Source of the DNA: Chloracidobacterium sp. UBA6041
GTDB taxonomy: Bacteria > Acidobacteriota > Blastocatellia > Pyrinomonadales > Pyrinomonadaceae
Reading direction: 5' to 3'
DNA length: 26,511 bases
NCBI GenBank assembly: GCA_002427845.1
Contig: DIYZ01000113.1
Span: 1-26,511, forward strand
Below are positions 1 through 7,000 of this stretch, in pieces. Below the pieces are notes generated by a model, which had not been told where the DNA came from, ran no database searches, and worked only from the letters and a program-made list of their open reading frames with translations. Both the position numbers and the translations under genes were made by a program. How positions within the stretch are numbered: the first letter of the stretch is position 1; each line of letters begins with the position of its first letter.

Positions 1-36
1 AGGGCTCGTGGGCTGGGGGATGTGTATAAGAGACAG
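1..36 (+). other. Nextera transposon adapter (sequencing artefact)
   Basis: Positions 20-36 read atgtgtataagagacag, the Tn5 mosaic end used in Nextera libraries, and positions 5-14 (ctcgtgggct) match the upstream part of the Nextera read-2 adapter. From position 5 on, only two bases differ from the adapter. This is untrimmed library sequence at a contig end. Genomic sequence probably starts at about 37. Any reading frame crossing this junction is artificial. Confidence 0.95.
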
Positions 37-45
37 GAGTTGTTT

Positions 46-79
46 AAAAGCCGCTGCCAAAAATAGGGCAGCGGCTTTT
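46..79 (+). terminator. Rho-independent terminator-like hairpin
   Basis: A perfect 13-bp inverted repeat (aaaagccgctgcc at 46-58 pairs with 67-79) encloses an 8-base loop. It has A's on the left flank and T's on the right, so it could work in both directions. It probably ends a gene lying beyond the contig edge. The rest of 80-230 shows no gene. Confidence 0.75.
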
Positions 80-230
80 GCGATAAACCAAAGCTCTGAA
101 ATATTTCGTGCATGGTTCGTCTTGACGCCGGGTCATAGGGCAGGTCAAATGAAATTGAGCTGCCCCTTGGCACGTTTGTGTTCTACCTGGTTACCGCCTG
201 ACATTTGATCGATGCGCGAGACACGCTGAG

Positions 231-1109
231 TTGAAAAATATTCACAAAGGCTTGCTGAGTCAGCTTCGGCTCCTGGTGCTTGTCCTCGTCCTGCTCGCAG
301 CGCTCGCTGCTTACTACTACCACGTCGAGAATGCAGTCCATGTCGAGAACGTGCAGTTCAACAGCAAACTCCTCGGCAGGGCCATGCCCTACAGCGTTGT
401 GCTTCCGCGCGGCTATGGTCTCATTACTTCACGCCGGGTCCGGTATCCAGTTCTATACCTTCTGCATGGGTGGAGCCAACACTACAATTCGTGGCTTCAG
501 GAAACTACGCTTCGGCAGTATGCCTCCGAATACCAGCTAATCATCGTCACGCCTGAAGGCGACAACGGTTGGTACACTGATAATGCCGGTGGTTCCGCAG
601 ATCAGTATGAAACTTACGTGCTGCACGAATTGATTCCGGATGTGGAGAGCCGCTACCGGACTATTCAAGATCGTCGTGGCCGTGCTATCGCCGGAAACTC
701 GATGGGGGGATATGGCGCGCTCAAGTTTGGCTTCAAGCACCCGGAAATTTTCACGCTTGCGGCATCCATGAGTGGTGCTCTCGACGCCTCAGCGCGCACC
801 GACGAAGCCTCGCTGATGTTGATTTTCGGCGCGCCAAACAGCCCCACGCGCGTCGCGAACGACTTGCCGCGACTCGCCCGTGAGTTTCCTGCGGAACGCG
901 CGCCACTACTACCTTATTTTTACCTTGATTGCGGCGCAGAGGACCCCTGGCTCGCGGCCAATCGCGACTTGGTCAACATTCTTCTGGAGCGGAAGATTGT
1001 CCACGAGTATCGGCAAGTTCCGGGCGGGCACATCTGGGCCTATTGGGACAGACAGGTGCGGGAAGTCCTGCGTATCGCTGTGGAAAGGATGGTTGAACCA
1101 GAGTCCTAG
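231..1109 (+). CDS. Alpha/beta-hydrolase esterase of the esterase D / antigen 85 type, membrane-anchored or secreted
   Basis: The 292-residue product has an uncleaved or cleavable hydrophobic segment at about residues 8-28 (RLLVLVLVLLAALAA), so the enzyme probably acts outside the cytoplasm. The nucleophile elbow GNSMGG puts the catalytic serine at residue 157. An oxyanion-loop LLHGW lies at 77-81, and the likely acid and base are Asp238 (CGAEDPW) and His267 (GGHIW). This arrangement is typical of the Pfam esterase family PF00756, which includes S-formylglutathione hydrolase, tributyrin esterase and mycolyltransferase-like enzymes. The substrate cannot be told from sequence. The start is a TTG without a strong Shine-Dalgarno. 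It was chosen because it keeps the basic N-terminus and hydrophobic segment intact. The gene stands alone and converges on modB. Confidence 0.85.
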   Translation: MKNIHKGLLSQLRLLVLVLVLLAALAAYYYHVENAVHVENVQFNSKLLGRAMPYSVVLPRGYGLITSRRVRYPVLYLLHGWSQHYNSWLQETTLRQYASEYQLIIVTPEGDNGWYTDNAGGSADQYETYVLHELIPDVESRYRTIQDRRGRAIAGNSMGGYGALKFGFKHPEIFTLAASMSGALDASARTDEASLMLIFGAPNSPTRVANDLPRLAREFPAERAPLLPYFYLDCGAEDPWLAANRDLVNILLERKIVHEYRQVPGGHIWAYWDRQVREVLRIAVERMVEPES

Positions 1110-1131
1110 CAGGCTCGCGCTCGCCAGATTT

Positions 1132-1150
1132 TGCCGGTTATAAAACGGCA
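1132..1150. terminator. Weak hairpin between convergent genes
   Basis: A 5-bp stem (tgccg/cggca) with a 9-base loop is flanked by tttt on the left and aaaa a few bases to the right. It lies between the convergent ends of the esterase and modB. It could serve as a weak two-way terminator, but the stem is short. Confidence 0.3.
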
Positions 1151-1226
1151 GGACAAAACATTCGCTTTGTTAGCGGTCAAAGCGTGGCAAATTGCTCTGA
1201 TGACGGTCGGTCTCACAACGATTAGC

Positions 1227-1886
1227 CTACCACCTCAGTCTACCAAAACGATTAATAAAGTAGAGCATTACCACAGCAATCAGCGACACGATGACCGCCA
1301 GCGTGAAAGCTTCGTTATCGCGCCCCGCCTGCACAGCGTCATAAATCGCAACCGAGGCAGTTTGTGTGCGGCCGGGAATGTTTCCCGCGATCATTATGGT
1401 GACTCCGAAGTCGCCGAGCGCGCGCGCAAATGCAAGTGCAGTCGCCGCGAGTACGCCACGCGAAGCGAGTGGCAGCGTTACGCGGAAAAAAATCAGACGG
1501 CTGCCGAGTCCCAGTGTTCGCGCGGCCGCTTCGAGTTCTGTGTCCACTCCTTCAAACGCAGCCCGAAGACTTTTTGTCACCAGCGGAAGTGCATGGATTG
1601 TCGCGGCAATGATTGCTGCGCCTACCGTAAACGTCAGCCGAATGCCCAGCCGGTGATAAAGAAACCCACCAAGCGACGAACGTGTGCCGAGTAAGACGAG
1701 AAGGTAGTAACCGAGCACTGTCGGCGGCAAAACAAGCGGCAGGGTAATCAGCGAATCAATGATGTTGCGTCCGGGAAAGCGCTTGCGTGCGAGCAGCCAC
1801 GCCAGGGCGGAGCCGGCGACCAGGGCGATCAAAGTCGCGGCGCCGGCGACAGCGAAAGACAGCTTGATGGGAAACCAATCGATCAC
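1227..1886 (-). CDS. modB: Molybdate ABC transporter permease ModB
   Basis: This 219-residue integral membrane protein is the channel subunit of a molybdate/tungstate-type ABC importer. Hydrophobic segments are visible from residue 8 to the C-terminus. The sequence LPLVLPPTVLGYYLLVLLG at 49-67 is characteristic of ModB/CysT-type permeases. The cytoplasmic coupling (EAA) motif is at about 119-141 (EAAARTLGLGSRLIFFRVTL) and would dock onto the ModC ATPase. Length is normal for ModB. Neither modA (binding protein) nor modC (ATPase) lies on either side, so the gene is an orphan here. Upstream is about 290 bp of repeat-containing non-coding DNA. A sulfate or tungstate permease is the main alternative. 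Confidence 0.85.
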   Translation of the reverse strand: MIDWFPIKLSFAVAGAATLIALVAGSALAWLLARKRFPGRNIIDSLITLPLVLPPTVLGYYLLVLLGTRSSLGGFLYHRLGIRLTFTVGAAIIAATIHALPLVTKSLRAAFEGVDTELEAAARTLGLGSRLIFFRVTLPLASRGVLAATALAFARALGDFGVTIMIAGNIPGRTQTASVAIYDAVQAGRDNEAFTLAVIVSLIAVVMLYFINRFGRLRW

Positions 1887-1960
1887 AGAAAATTCACCAC
1901 CAGGACTATCGCTTTGGCGATAACTTCAGTTTCAGGACTAATTGGCTCAAACACTTTCAT

Positions 1961-1989
1961 GTCTTCGTGTCTTTGTGCCTTTGTGGTGA
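1961..1989. repeat. Short intergenic repeat of the caaaggcacaaagacacgaag type
   Basis: On the minus strand this reads caaaggcacaaagacacgaa. It matches a purine-rich element I recognise as recurring between genes in many unrelated bacterial genomes, where it is often mistranslated as TTKAQRHE-like peptides. It lies in the 1887-2173 gap upstream of modB. Apart from it, I see no gene in that gap. Confidence 0.5.
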
Positions 1990-2173
1990 TGTTTAGTAGC
2001 CGTAGTTCTGTAAATGGCAGCAAGCATGTTAGCGCAGACTGGGTCTGCGGGAGAATGGTAGTCTGGTTAACGCGCCGTCTTACAGCTACAATCCCGCCGC
2101 TCTGCTGACATTTGTTTGCGAGATGGTTGCGCTCGTTTGCGCTGACCGGAGAACGCGCGTGAACGGCTAACAC

Positions 2174-2401
2174 ATGATTGACTTCAGTATTTCACCCGAG
2201 CTGGAAACAACGCGGCGACACGTCACCGCGTTTATGGAGCAGTATGTTTATCTTAACGAAGTCAAGATGGTTGAGGACGAAGGTCTGCCGGCGGAACTTG
2301 AGAGCGATCTGCAACGGCGCGTGAAAGGCCTGGGTTTTTGGGTGCCCAACCTGCCACGGACCTTGAGCTTCAGTGTGTTGAGTGGCACTTCTTCGCTTTG
2401 A
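2174..2401 (+). pseudogene. Truncated acyl-CoA dehydrogenase (N-terminal fragment)
   Basis: The first 62 or so residues look like the extreme N-terminus of an acyl-CoA dehydrogenase: MIDFSISPELETTRR, then EQYVYLNE, VEDEGLPAELE and GLGFWVPNLP. In intact family members the helical N-terminal domain continues straight on to a GG(M/L)G region and a total of about 400 residues. Here similarity stops abruptly at about position 2360 and the frame closes at 2401. The FAD domain and the catalytic glutamate are missing, so this is a remnant. The break suggests a deletion or rearrangement just upstream of birA. Family assignment is from recognised sequence pattern only. Confidence 0.65.
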
Positions 2402-2513
2402 AAGGCTTTCAAGGGAGAACGCAAATAGTCGACGCGGAAGATCTCCAGGTCGGGAAGGCGGGCTTGCCCCCGCTCTTTCAGTCTTAGTGTCCCGTTTTGA
2501 CCCCTGGTTAACA

Positions 2514-3278
2514 ATGCCTGAATTCGCCCCACAAATTCTGCGCTTCGATTCGCTGCCCTCGACAAATCTCGAAGCGGCAAAACGGGCCGTGCAGGGCGCG
2601 CCAGAGGGACTATGCATTGTCGCGAGTGAACAGACTGCCGGTCGCGGCCGGCTCCAGCGCCATTGGATTTCGCCGAAGAATGCGGGTCTCTATTTCAGTA
2701 TCATTCTGCGACCGGAATTGGACCAGAGAATTTGGCCCCTGGTCACATTGATGGCGTCAATTGCGGTCCACGACACGCTGCTTGATGCCTACGCGGTCGA
2801 GACGGACATTAAGTGGCCCAACGACATTCTCGTTAACGAGAGTAAATTGTGCGGCATATTGGCGGAAACGGTTGATACGCCGCTGGGGCGCGCAATCGTC
2901 GTCGGTATCGGCATCAATCTAACAAGTAAATCATTTCCGCCGGAACTTGAGGGCATCGCCGCATCACTGGAGGCTGCTGCAAACCAGGCAGTTGACCCCG
3001 AGGTGGTCCTGAAAGCTTTGGTTAATGCTCTTGGCAGTTATTATCAGAAGTTACAGCAGCCTGCCGGGACGCATGAGATACTTCGCACCTGGTGCGCGTT
3101 CTCCTCCTATGCCCAGGGAAAACGTATTCGCGTGACAGACTCCAATGAAAGCTTTATAGGCATCACACGCGGGCTTGAATGCGATGGGGCGTTACGTGTA
3201 GAGACGGACAGAGCCGAAATCAAAATCGTTCGCGCGGGAGACGTAACCAATGTAAGACCTTGGGAACGAAGAGCATAA
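2514..3278 (+). CDS. birA: Biotin--[acetyl-CoA-carboxylase] ligase, monofunctional
   Basis: This enzyme makes biotinyl-AMP from biotin and ATP and attaches biotin to the carrier lysine of biotin-dependent carboxylases. The 254-residue product has the nucleotide/biotin loop GRGRLQRHW at 43-51, KWPNDI at 100-105, and the conserved lysine of KLCGILAE at Lys111. A small C-terminal beta domain follows from about residue 200. There is no N-terminal helix-turn-helix, so it should be a ligase only, not the biotin-operon repressor. The frame is open upstream to 2382, but similarity starts at MPEFAPQILRFDSLPSTN, so ATG 2514 was chosen. The Shine-Dalgarno is weak. birA and coaX often sit side by side; here a palindromic element and a glycosyltransferase gene lie between them. 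Confidence 0.93.
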   Translation: MPEFAPQILRFDSLPSTNLEAAKRAVQGAPEGLCIVASEQTAGRGRLQRHWISPKNAGLYFSIILRPELDQRIWPLVTLMASIAVHDTLLDAYAVETDIKWPNDILVNESKLCGILAETVDTPLGRAIVVGIGINLTSKSFPPELEGIAASLEAAANQAVDPEVVLKALVNALGSYYQKLQQPAGTHEILRTWCAFSSYAQGKRIRVTDSNESFIGITRGLECDGALRVETDRAEIKIVRAGDVTNVRPWERRA

Positions 3279-3334
3279 ATTGAGTACAAAAAGAAAACGT
3301 AGCCAACTGGCGCTGGTTGGAGACATTCAAGGAA

Positions 3335-3569
3335 CCTGCGAAGCAGGTGTCAGCATAAAGCCCGGGGTGAAGCGTAGCGGAACCCCAGGTCGTGAATGCA
3401 CGAAAATAATCGAGCCCGCGAAGTGGGCGACAGTGTCTTGAGGCCATTAGGGGTTGAGTACCAATATATGATGATCCGCGCTGCCGCCCGCTTCACGGGC
3501 TGCTGCTATGAGGTTGTTGCTTTCCTGGGGCTCATGCCCAGGGCTTTATGCTAACACCTGCTCCGCAGG
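3335..3569. repeat. 235-bp palindromic intergenic element
   Basis: The left end (cctgcgaagcaggtgtcagc, 3335-3354) is the near-exact reverse complement of the right end (ctaacacctgctccgcagg, 3551-3569). The match continues through ataaagccc and a cccag segment. An inner pair (gcccgcgaagtgggcg near 3414-3429 and cgcccgcttcacgggc near 3485-3500) is also inverted. The whole unit could fold into a long, interrupted hairpin. It fills the 310-bp gap between birA and the glycosyltransferase and contains no plausible gene. Its ends suggest a multicopy, REP/MITE-like element. Confidence 0.7.
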
Positions 3570-3588
3570 CTGGAGTTAAAGAGCTCTT

Positions 3589-4914
3589 ATGAGCACCGGC
3601 AAACGCATCGTTCTATCAACCTTCGGATCCTTCGGCGATATTCATCCATACATTGCCATCGCGCTGGAGTTGCGGGACCGCGGACATGTGCCCGTGGTTG
3701 CTACCTCCGAAGTGTATCGCGAAAAGATGGACGCTTTGGGTCTTGAGTTTCACCCGGTGCGTCCGGACATGCCGTCTTATGATGAGCCGGATGAAATCAG
3801 CCGACTTGCTGAAGAGTTAATCGAGGCGAAAGGCGGCACCGAAAAAGTTCTCGCGCTTTTTACGCCGAACTTGCGGGAAGTTTACGACGATCTTGACGCG
3901 ATAGCTGCGGATGCCGATTTGCTATTAACGCATCCACTTCCTCTGGCGGGGCCGCTGGTAGCTCAGAAGCGCGGACTGCCGTGGGTGTCGAGCGTGCTGG
4001 CGCCAATTTCGTTATTCTCCGCTTATGATCCGCCGGTGCTGCCGCAAATGCCGGCGCTGCATCATCTGATAAGTCTCAGCCCTTTTCTCGGCCGCCTGGT
4101 TTATCGTGTTGCTTCGCATAAACTGGAAAGGATCATGGAGCCGGTTTATCGTTTGCGCGCCGAGCTGGACCTGCCGCGCGGAGAGCAACCATTACTTGGC
4201 GGACAGCATTCGCCGACGCTGGTGCTGGCGTTGTTTTCGTCGGTGCTGGCGAAACCGCAGCCTGACTGGCCGTCGAACACGCACGTCACCGGTTTTCCGT
4301 TTTATGATCGCCGAGACTTTCTTGGTGAAAAAGAAGTGCAACCCGGGTTGCTAGAGTTTCTCGACGACGGTCCACCGCCCCTTGTTTTTACGCTCGGTTC
4401 GTCTGCATTCTGGGTGGCCAAAGATTTCTATCGCGATTCGATTACGGCCGCGCAGGCATTGGGCCAAAGAGCACTGCTGCTGATAGGTCACGAGCGCAAT
4501 CTGCCGGCAGAGCCGTTGCCGCAGGGTGTCGCAGCGTTTGAGTATGCACCTTACGGCGAGGTGTTGCCGCGCGCGCGCGCGATTATTCACCAGGGTGGAG
4601 TGGGCACGACCGGTCAGGGTTTGCGCGCCGGCCGGCCGGTCTTGATTGTGCCGCATGCGCACGATCAGTTTGACAATGCTGCGCGCGTCGCGCGGCTGGG
4701 TTGCGGGCGCGCGATACCGCGACCGCGTTACAATGCGCGGAGCGCTGCAAAAGAACTGGGGGCGCTTTTGGATAAAAGCGATTATGCTGCCAGGGCCGCG
4801 GAAGTGGGAGAGATTGTGCGAAGTGAAAATGGCGCCGGCGCCGCCGCGGATGCGATTGAAGAAGTATTAACTTCTCGAACTGCTTCGGAATTCGACTATG
4901 TTGCTAGTTATTGA
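3589..4914 (+). CDS. GT1-family glycosyltransferase, UGT/MGT-like
   Basis: The 441-residue product has the N-terminal GT-B signature of the UDP-glycosyltransferase/YjiC family: LSTFGSFGDIHPYIAIALEL at residues 9-28. The donor-binding motif HQGGVGTTGQGLRAGRPV begins at His334 and continues into PHAHDQFDNAARV. This group transfers sugars from NDP-sugars onto lipids, sterols, carotenoids or other small hydrophobic acceptors. The acceptor here is unknown. There is no signal peptide, so it should be cytoplasmic or peripheral at the membrane. Its last 17 bases overlap coaX, which implies translational coupling with that cofactor gene even though no pathway link is obvious. Confidence 0.87.
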   Translation: MSTGKRIVLSTFGSFGDIHPYIAIALELRDRGHVPVVATSEVYREKMDALGLEFHPVRPDMPSYDEPDEISRLAEELIEAKGGTEKVLALFTPNLREVYDDLDAIAADADLLLTHPLPLAGPLVAQKRGLPWVSSVLAPISLFSAYDPPVLPQMPALHHLISLSPFLGRLVYRVASHKLERIMEPVYRLRAELDLPRGEQPLLGGQHSPTLVLALFSSVLAKPQPDWPSNTHVTGFPFYDRRDFLGEKEVQPGLLEFLDDGPPPLVFTLGSSAFWVAKDFYRDSITAAQALGQRALLLIGHERNLPAEPLPQGVAAFEYAPYGEVLPRARAIIHQGGVGTTGQGLRAGRPVLIVPHAHDQFDNAARVARLGCGRAIPRPRYNARSAAKELGALLDKSDYAARAAEVGEIVRSENGAGAAADAIEEVLTSRTASEFDYVASY

Positions 4915-5665
4915 TGCCGGAAATACAAACACCTCACTGGGTGTTTTTAATGGAACCGAGCTCGTCGCGCACTGGCGCTTGACCACAGCCCGTTCGCGTA
5001 CTGTGGATGAGTATGGTGTCCACGCGCGCAACCTGTTTGAGCTCGCGGGACTCGATTTCAAAACTATCGACGCGATCGCCATTGCCACGGTTGTACCCCC
5101 GCTAAACTATACGTTGAAGACGATGGCGGAGACTTATTTCCATCTGACGCCGCTTTTTGTGGACCACACGACTGATACAGGACTCGAAATTCTCTATGAG
5201 CCGGCTTCGGACGTCGGCGCTGACAGGATCGTCGATGCCGTCGCCGCAATTCAGAAATATGGCGCGCCCTGCATCGTCGTTGACTTCGGCACCGCTACAA
5301 CGTTCAACGCGATCAATGCACACGGCCAATATCTGGGCGGCGCGATCACGCCCGGTATTATGATTTCATCCGATGCGCTGTTTGACCGGACCGCGAAGTT
5401 ACCGCGCGTGGACATCCGCCGGCCGCAAAAAGTCATTGGCTCATCGACGATTGCTGCCATGCAGTCAGGTTTGTATCACGGCTTTGTGGGACTCGTGGAC
5501 GGGGTGTTGCGAAAGATGACCGACGAGATTGGCGGCGCGCCCCGCGTGATTGCAACCGGCGGACTCGCTTCGCTGATGGCCACCGGGTCTGAGTTTATCG
5601 AACTGGTTGATGACACATTGACGCTCGAAGGACTGAGATTGGTTTACGAACGAACACTGGATTGA
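4898..5665 (+). CDS. coaX: Type III pantothenate kinase
   Basis: CoaX phosphorylates pantothenate with ATP, the first step of coenzyme A synthesis. The 255-residue protein has the ASKHA phosphate-1 loop DAGNTNTSLGVF from Asp6, GADR at 107-110 with the expected catalytic Asp109, and the second phosphate loop DFGTATTFNAI from Asp129. It also has the C-terminal ATGGLA adenosine segment. Length matches the family. The ATG lies inside the end of the preceding glycosyltransferase gene (17-base overlap). The stop overlaps the TTG of the following gene (TTGA), so three genes appear to be read from one message. Confidence 0.95.
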   Translation: MLLVIDAGNTNTSLGVFNGTELVAHWRLTTARSRTVDEYGVHARNLFELAGLDFKTIDAIAIATVVPPLNYTLKTMAETYFHLTPLFVDHTTDTGLEILYEPASDVGADRIVDAVAAIQKYGAPCIVVDFGTATTFNAINAHGQYLGGAITPGIMISSDALFDRTAKLPRVDIRRPQKVIGSSTIAAMQSGLYHGFVGLVDGVLRKMTDEIGGAPRVIATGGLASLMATGSEFIELVDDTLTLEGLRLVYERTLD

Positions 5666-6396
5666 ACTATTTCAATTATTTTACCGAAATCGAAGACGCG
5701 TTTATCAGACGCCGCGGCAAGCATCTGCTCTTAAGTCCAATGGATTGGGCGCTCATTGAGAGTTGGAAGGAAATGAACGTGCCGCTTCATGTTGCTTTGC
5801 GTGGGATTGAAAAGTCTTTCGACTCGTGGGAATCCAAGCCACGCAAGCGCACGGTAAAAAGCCTTCTCTATTGTCAGGAGGAGGTTGAAGCGCAATTCGC
5901 CGAGTGGCGAGAGTCGCGCGTTGGCGCGGCCGGCGAGCCCGGGGATTCACAGGATGAAAACGGCGCGCAACAAGAGAACGAAGGACTACCTTTTACGCGC
6001 GCAGCAATCCTCGAGCATCTGCAGCGAAGTCAGTCAAGTTTGATGCAAGCTCGGAAAGAGCGAATTAGTGCAGGCGAGGACGACTTTTCCGACGCGCTGC
6101 AGCGAGCAACGGCCCTTCTTGCAGATTTGGAACAGGAATTTGCGGCTGTCGCTTTACTTGACGCGCAGAAACTTGAACACTCGCTTTCAGGTTTGGAAAG
6201 AATGTTGAGCGATTCGATTAGTTCAGTTGTAGAATCCGCACAGCTCGAAACGATTGAAAAGGAAGTGAAAGACCAGTTGAATCCTTATCGGAAACAGATG
6301 GAGGCTGAAGTTTACCAACAGACGTTTGACAATCTTCTGCTGAAACGCTTGCGAGAGCAGTTTGGCTTACCGCGTCTCAGCTTGTTTTATCTCTAA
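5662..6396 (+). CDS. Conserved-looking hypothetical protein linked to coaX
   Basis: I do not recognise a characterised domain in this 244-residue protein. The N-terminal 70 residues (NYFNYFTEIEDAFIRRRGKH, then LLSPMDWALIESWKE) look compact and are probably conserved. Residues about 80-110 are Gly/Gln/Glu-rich and likely disordered. The rest is strongly helical and charged, with possible coiled coil at about 130-225. There is no signal peptide or membrane segment. The start is a TTG overlapping the coaX stop by four bases, which fits tight coupling; no other start keeps the N-terminal block. The neighbourhood (birA, coaX) gives no clear functional clue. From memory, similar proteins occur beside coaX in acidobacteria, but that needs a search. 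Confidence 0.7.
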   Translation: MNYFNYFTEIEDAFIRRRGKHLLLSPMDWALIESWKEMNVPLHVALRGIEKSFDSWESKPRKRTVKSLLYCQEEVEAQFAEWRESRVGAAGEPGDSQDENGAQQENEGLPFTRAAILEHLQRSQSSLMQARKERISAGEDDFSDALQRATALLADLEQEFAAVALLDAQKLEHSLSGLERMLSDSISSVVESAQLETIEKEVKDQLNPYRKQMEAEVYQQTFDNLLLKRLREQFGLPRLSLFYL

Positions 6397-6482
6397 TCGT
6401 GCAGCGTGTCCGACGTCGTTCGTTTGAGCGGCTACGGAGATTAATGCTGTGCCAACATGCCCCCAAAAGGAGAACACTTTCC

Positions 6483-6863
6483 ATGGCTGAAATGACTATC
6501 CGACGCTTCGGTGTATTTTCGGTTGCTAAAGTCCAGGGATTGTTGATGTTTGTTTTCGGATTGATCATTGGAGTGATTTACGGCCTTTTCTTTATGCTTT
6601 TTGGGGCAGCCATGTCGGCGATGGCCCCGCGAGGCGAAGGCCAGCTTGCAGGAGGAGTCAGCTCCGTTGTAATTGGGCTGATTCTGATGATCGCTATTCC
6701 GATCTTCTACGGAGTTCTCGGATTTATCTTCGGAGCTATCGGAGCGCTGGTCTACAACGTCGCTGCCGGAGTGGTTGGCGGTGTGCAGTTTGACATTGAA
6801 GGTGTAACAGAACCTTATGCGCCGCCCCCTCCTCCGGAGCAATGGCGCGCGAACCCGGTTTAA
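6483..6863 (+). CDS. Small two-segment membrane protein (DUF3566-like)
   Basis: The 126-residue product has hydrophobic segments at about residues 19-46 and 58-95, followed by YNVAAGVVGGVQFDIEG and a proline-rich tail (PPPPPEQW). The tail pattern resembles the DUF3566 type of small membrane proteins, whose role is not established. The frame is open from 6399, but ATG 6483 is preceded by a good Shine-Dalgarno (aaaggaga, 6466-6473) with suitable spacing, so this start is preferred. The gene sits 86 bases after the hypothetical gene and is followed by two hairpins, so it probably ends this plus-strand unit. Confidence 0.75.
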   Translation: MAEMTIRRFGVFSVAKVQGLLMFVFGLIIGVIYGLFFMLFGAAMSAMAPRGEGQLAGGVSSVVIGLILMIAIPIFYGVLGFIFGAIGALVYNVAAGVVGGVQFDIEGVTEPYAPPPPPEQWRANPV

Positions 6864-6933
6864 TGGTTCGTCGACGCTGAATAGTTTAGACGGCGGAGCC
6901 TGGAGAATCCCTTATTTCGCCAAAAAGAACCTG

Positions 6934-6954
6934 GGGCGGATAAGTCCGCCCTTT
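6934..6954 (+). terminator. Terminator-like hairpin after the membrane protein gene
   Basis: A 7-bp perfect stem (gggcgga/tccgccc) with a taag loop is followed by ttta. It lies 70 bases after the stop at 6863. The T-run is short, so strength is uncertain. Confidence 0.5.
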
Positions 6955-6967
6955 AGATTAGTTCATC

Positions 6968-6992
6968 AAGAGGCGGGCGCTGCCCGCTTCTT
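6968..6992. repeat. Second hairpin upstream of the RNA methyltransferase gene
   Basis: aagaggcgggc (6968-6978) pairs with gcccgcttctt (6982-6992), with one G-T wobble and a 3-base loop. The stem is strong but no T-run follows. It ends only 8 bases before the ATG at 7001, so it might affect translation of that gene or be part of the terminator pair. Confidence 0.45.
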
Positions 6993-7000
6993 GCGTTAGG

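Noticed and set aside
8..208. A 66-residue open frame at the left edge
   Set aside because: It begins inside the Nextera adapter and crosses the terminator hairpin; it is an artefact.
1131..1694. Long plus-strand open frames opposite modB
   Set aside because: They lie antisense to a recognisable permease and their composition (Arg/Cys/His-rich) is that of a shadow frame.
2192..2617. Minus-strand open frames over the acyl-CoA dehydrogenase/birA joint, including a protein-like stretch (LEIFRVDYLRSPLKAFQSEE)
   Set aside because: The stretch looks coding over about 40 codons, but I recognise no family and no start or ribosome site; it may be a fragment of an unknown gene, but I cannot support it.
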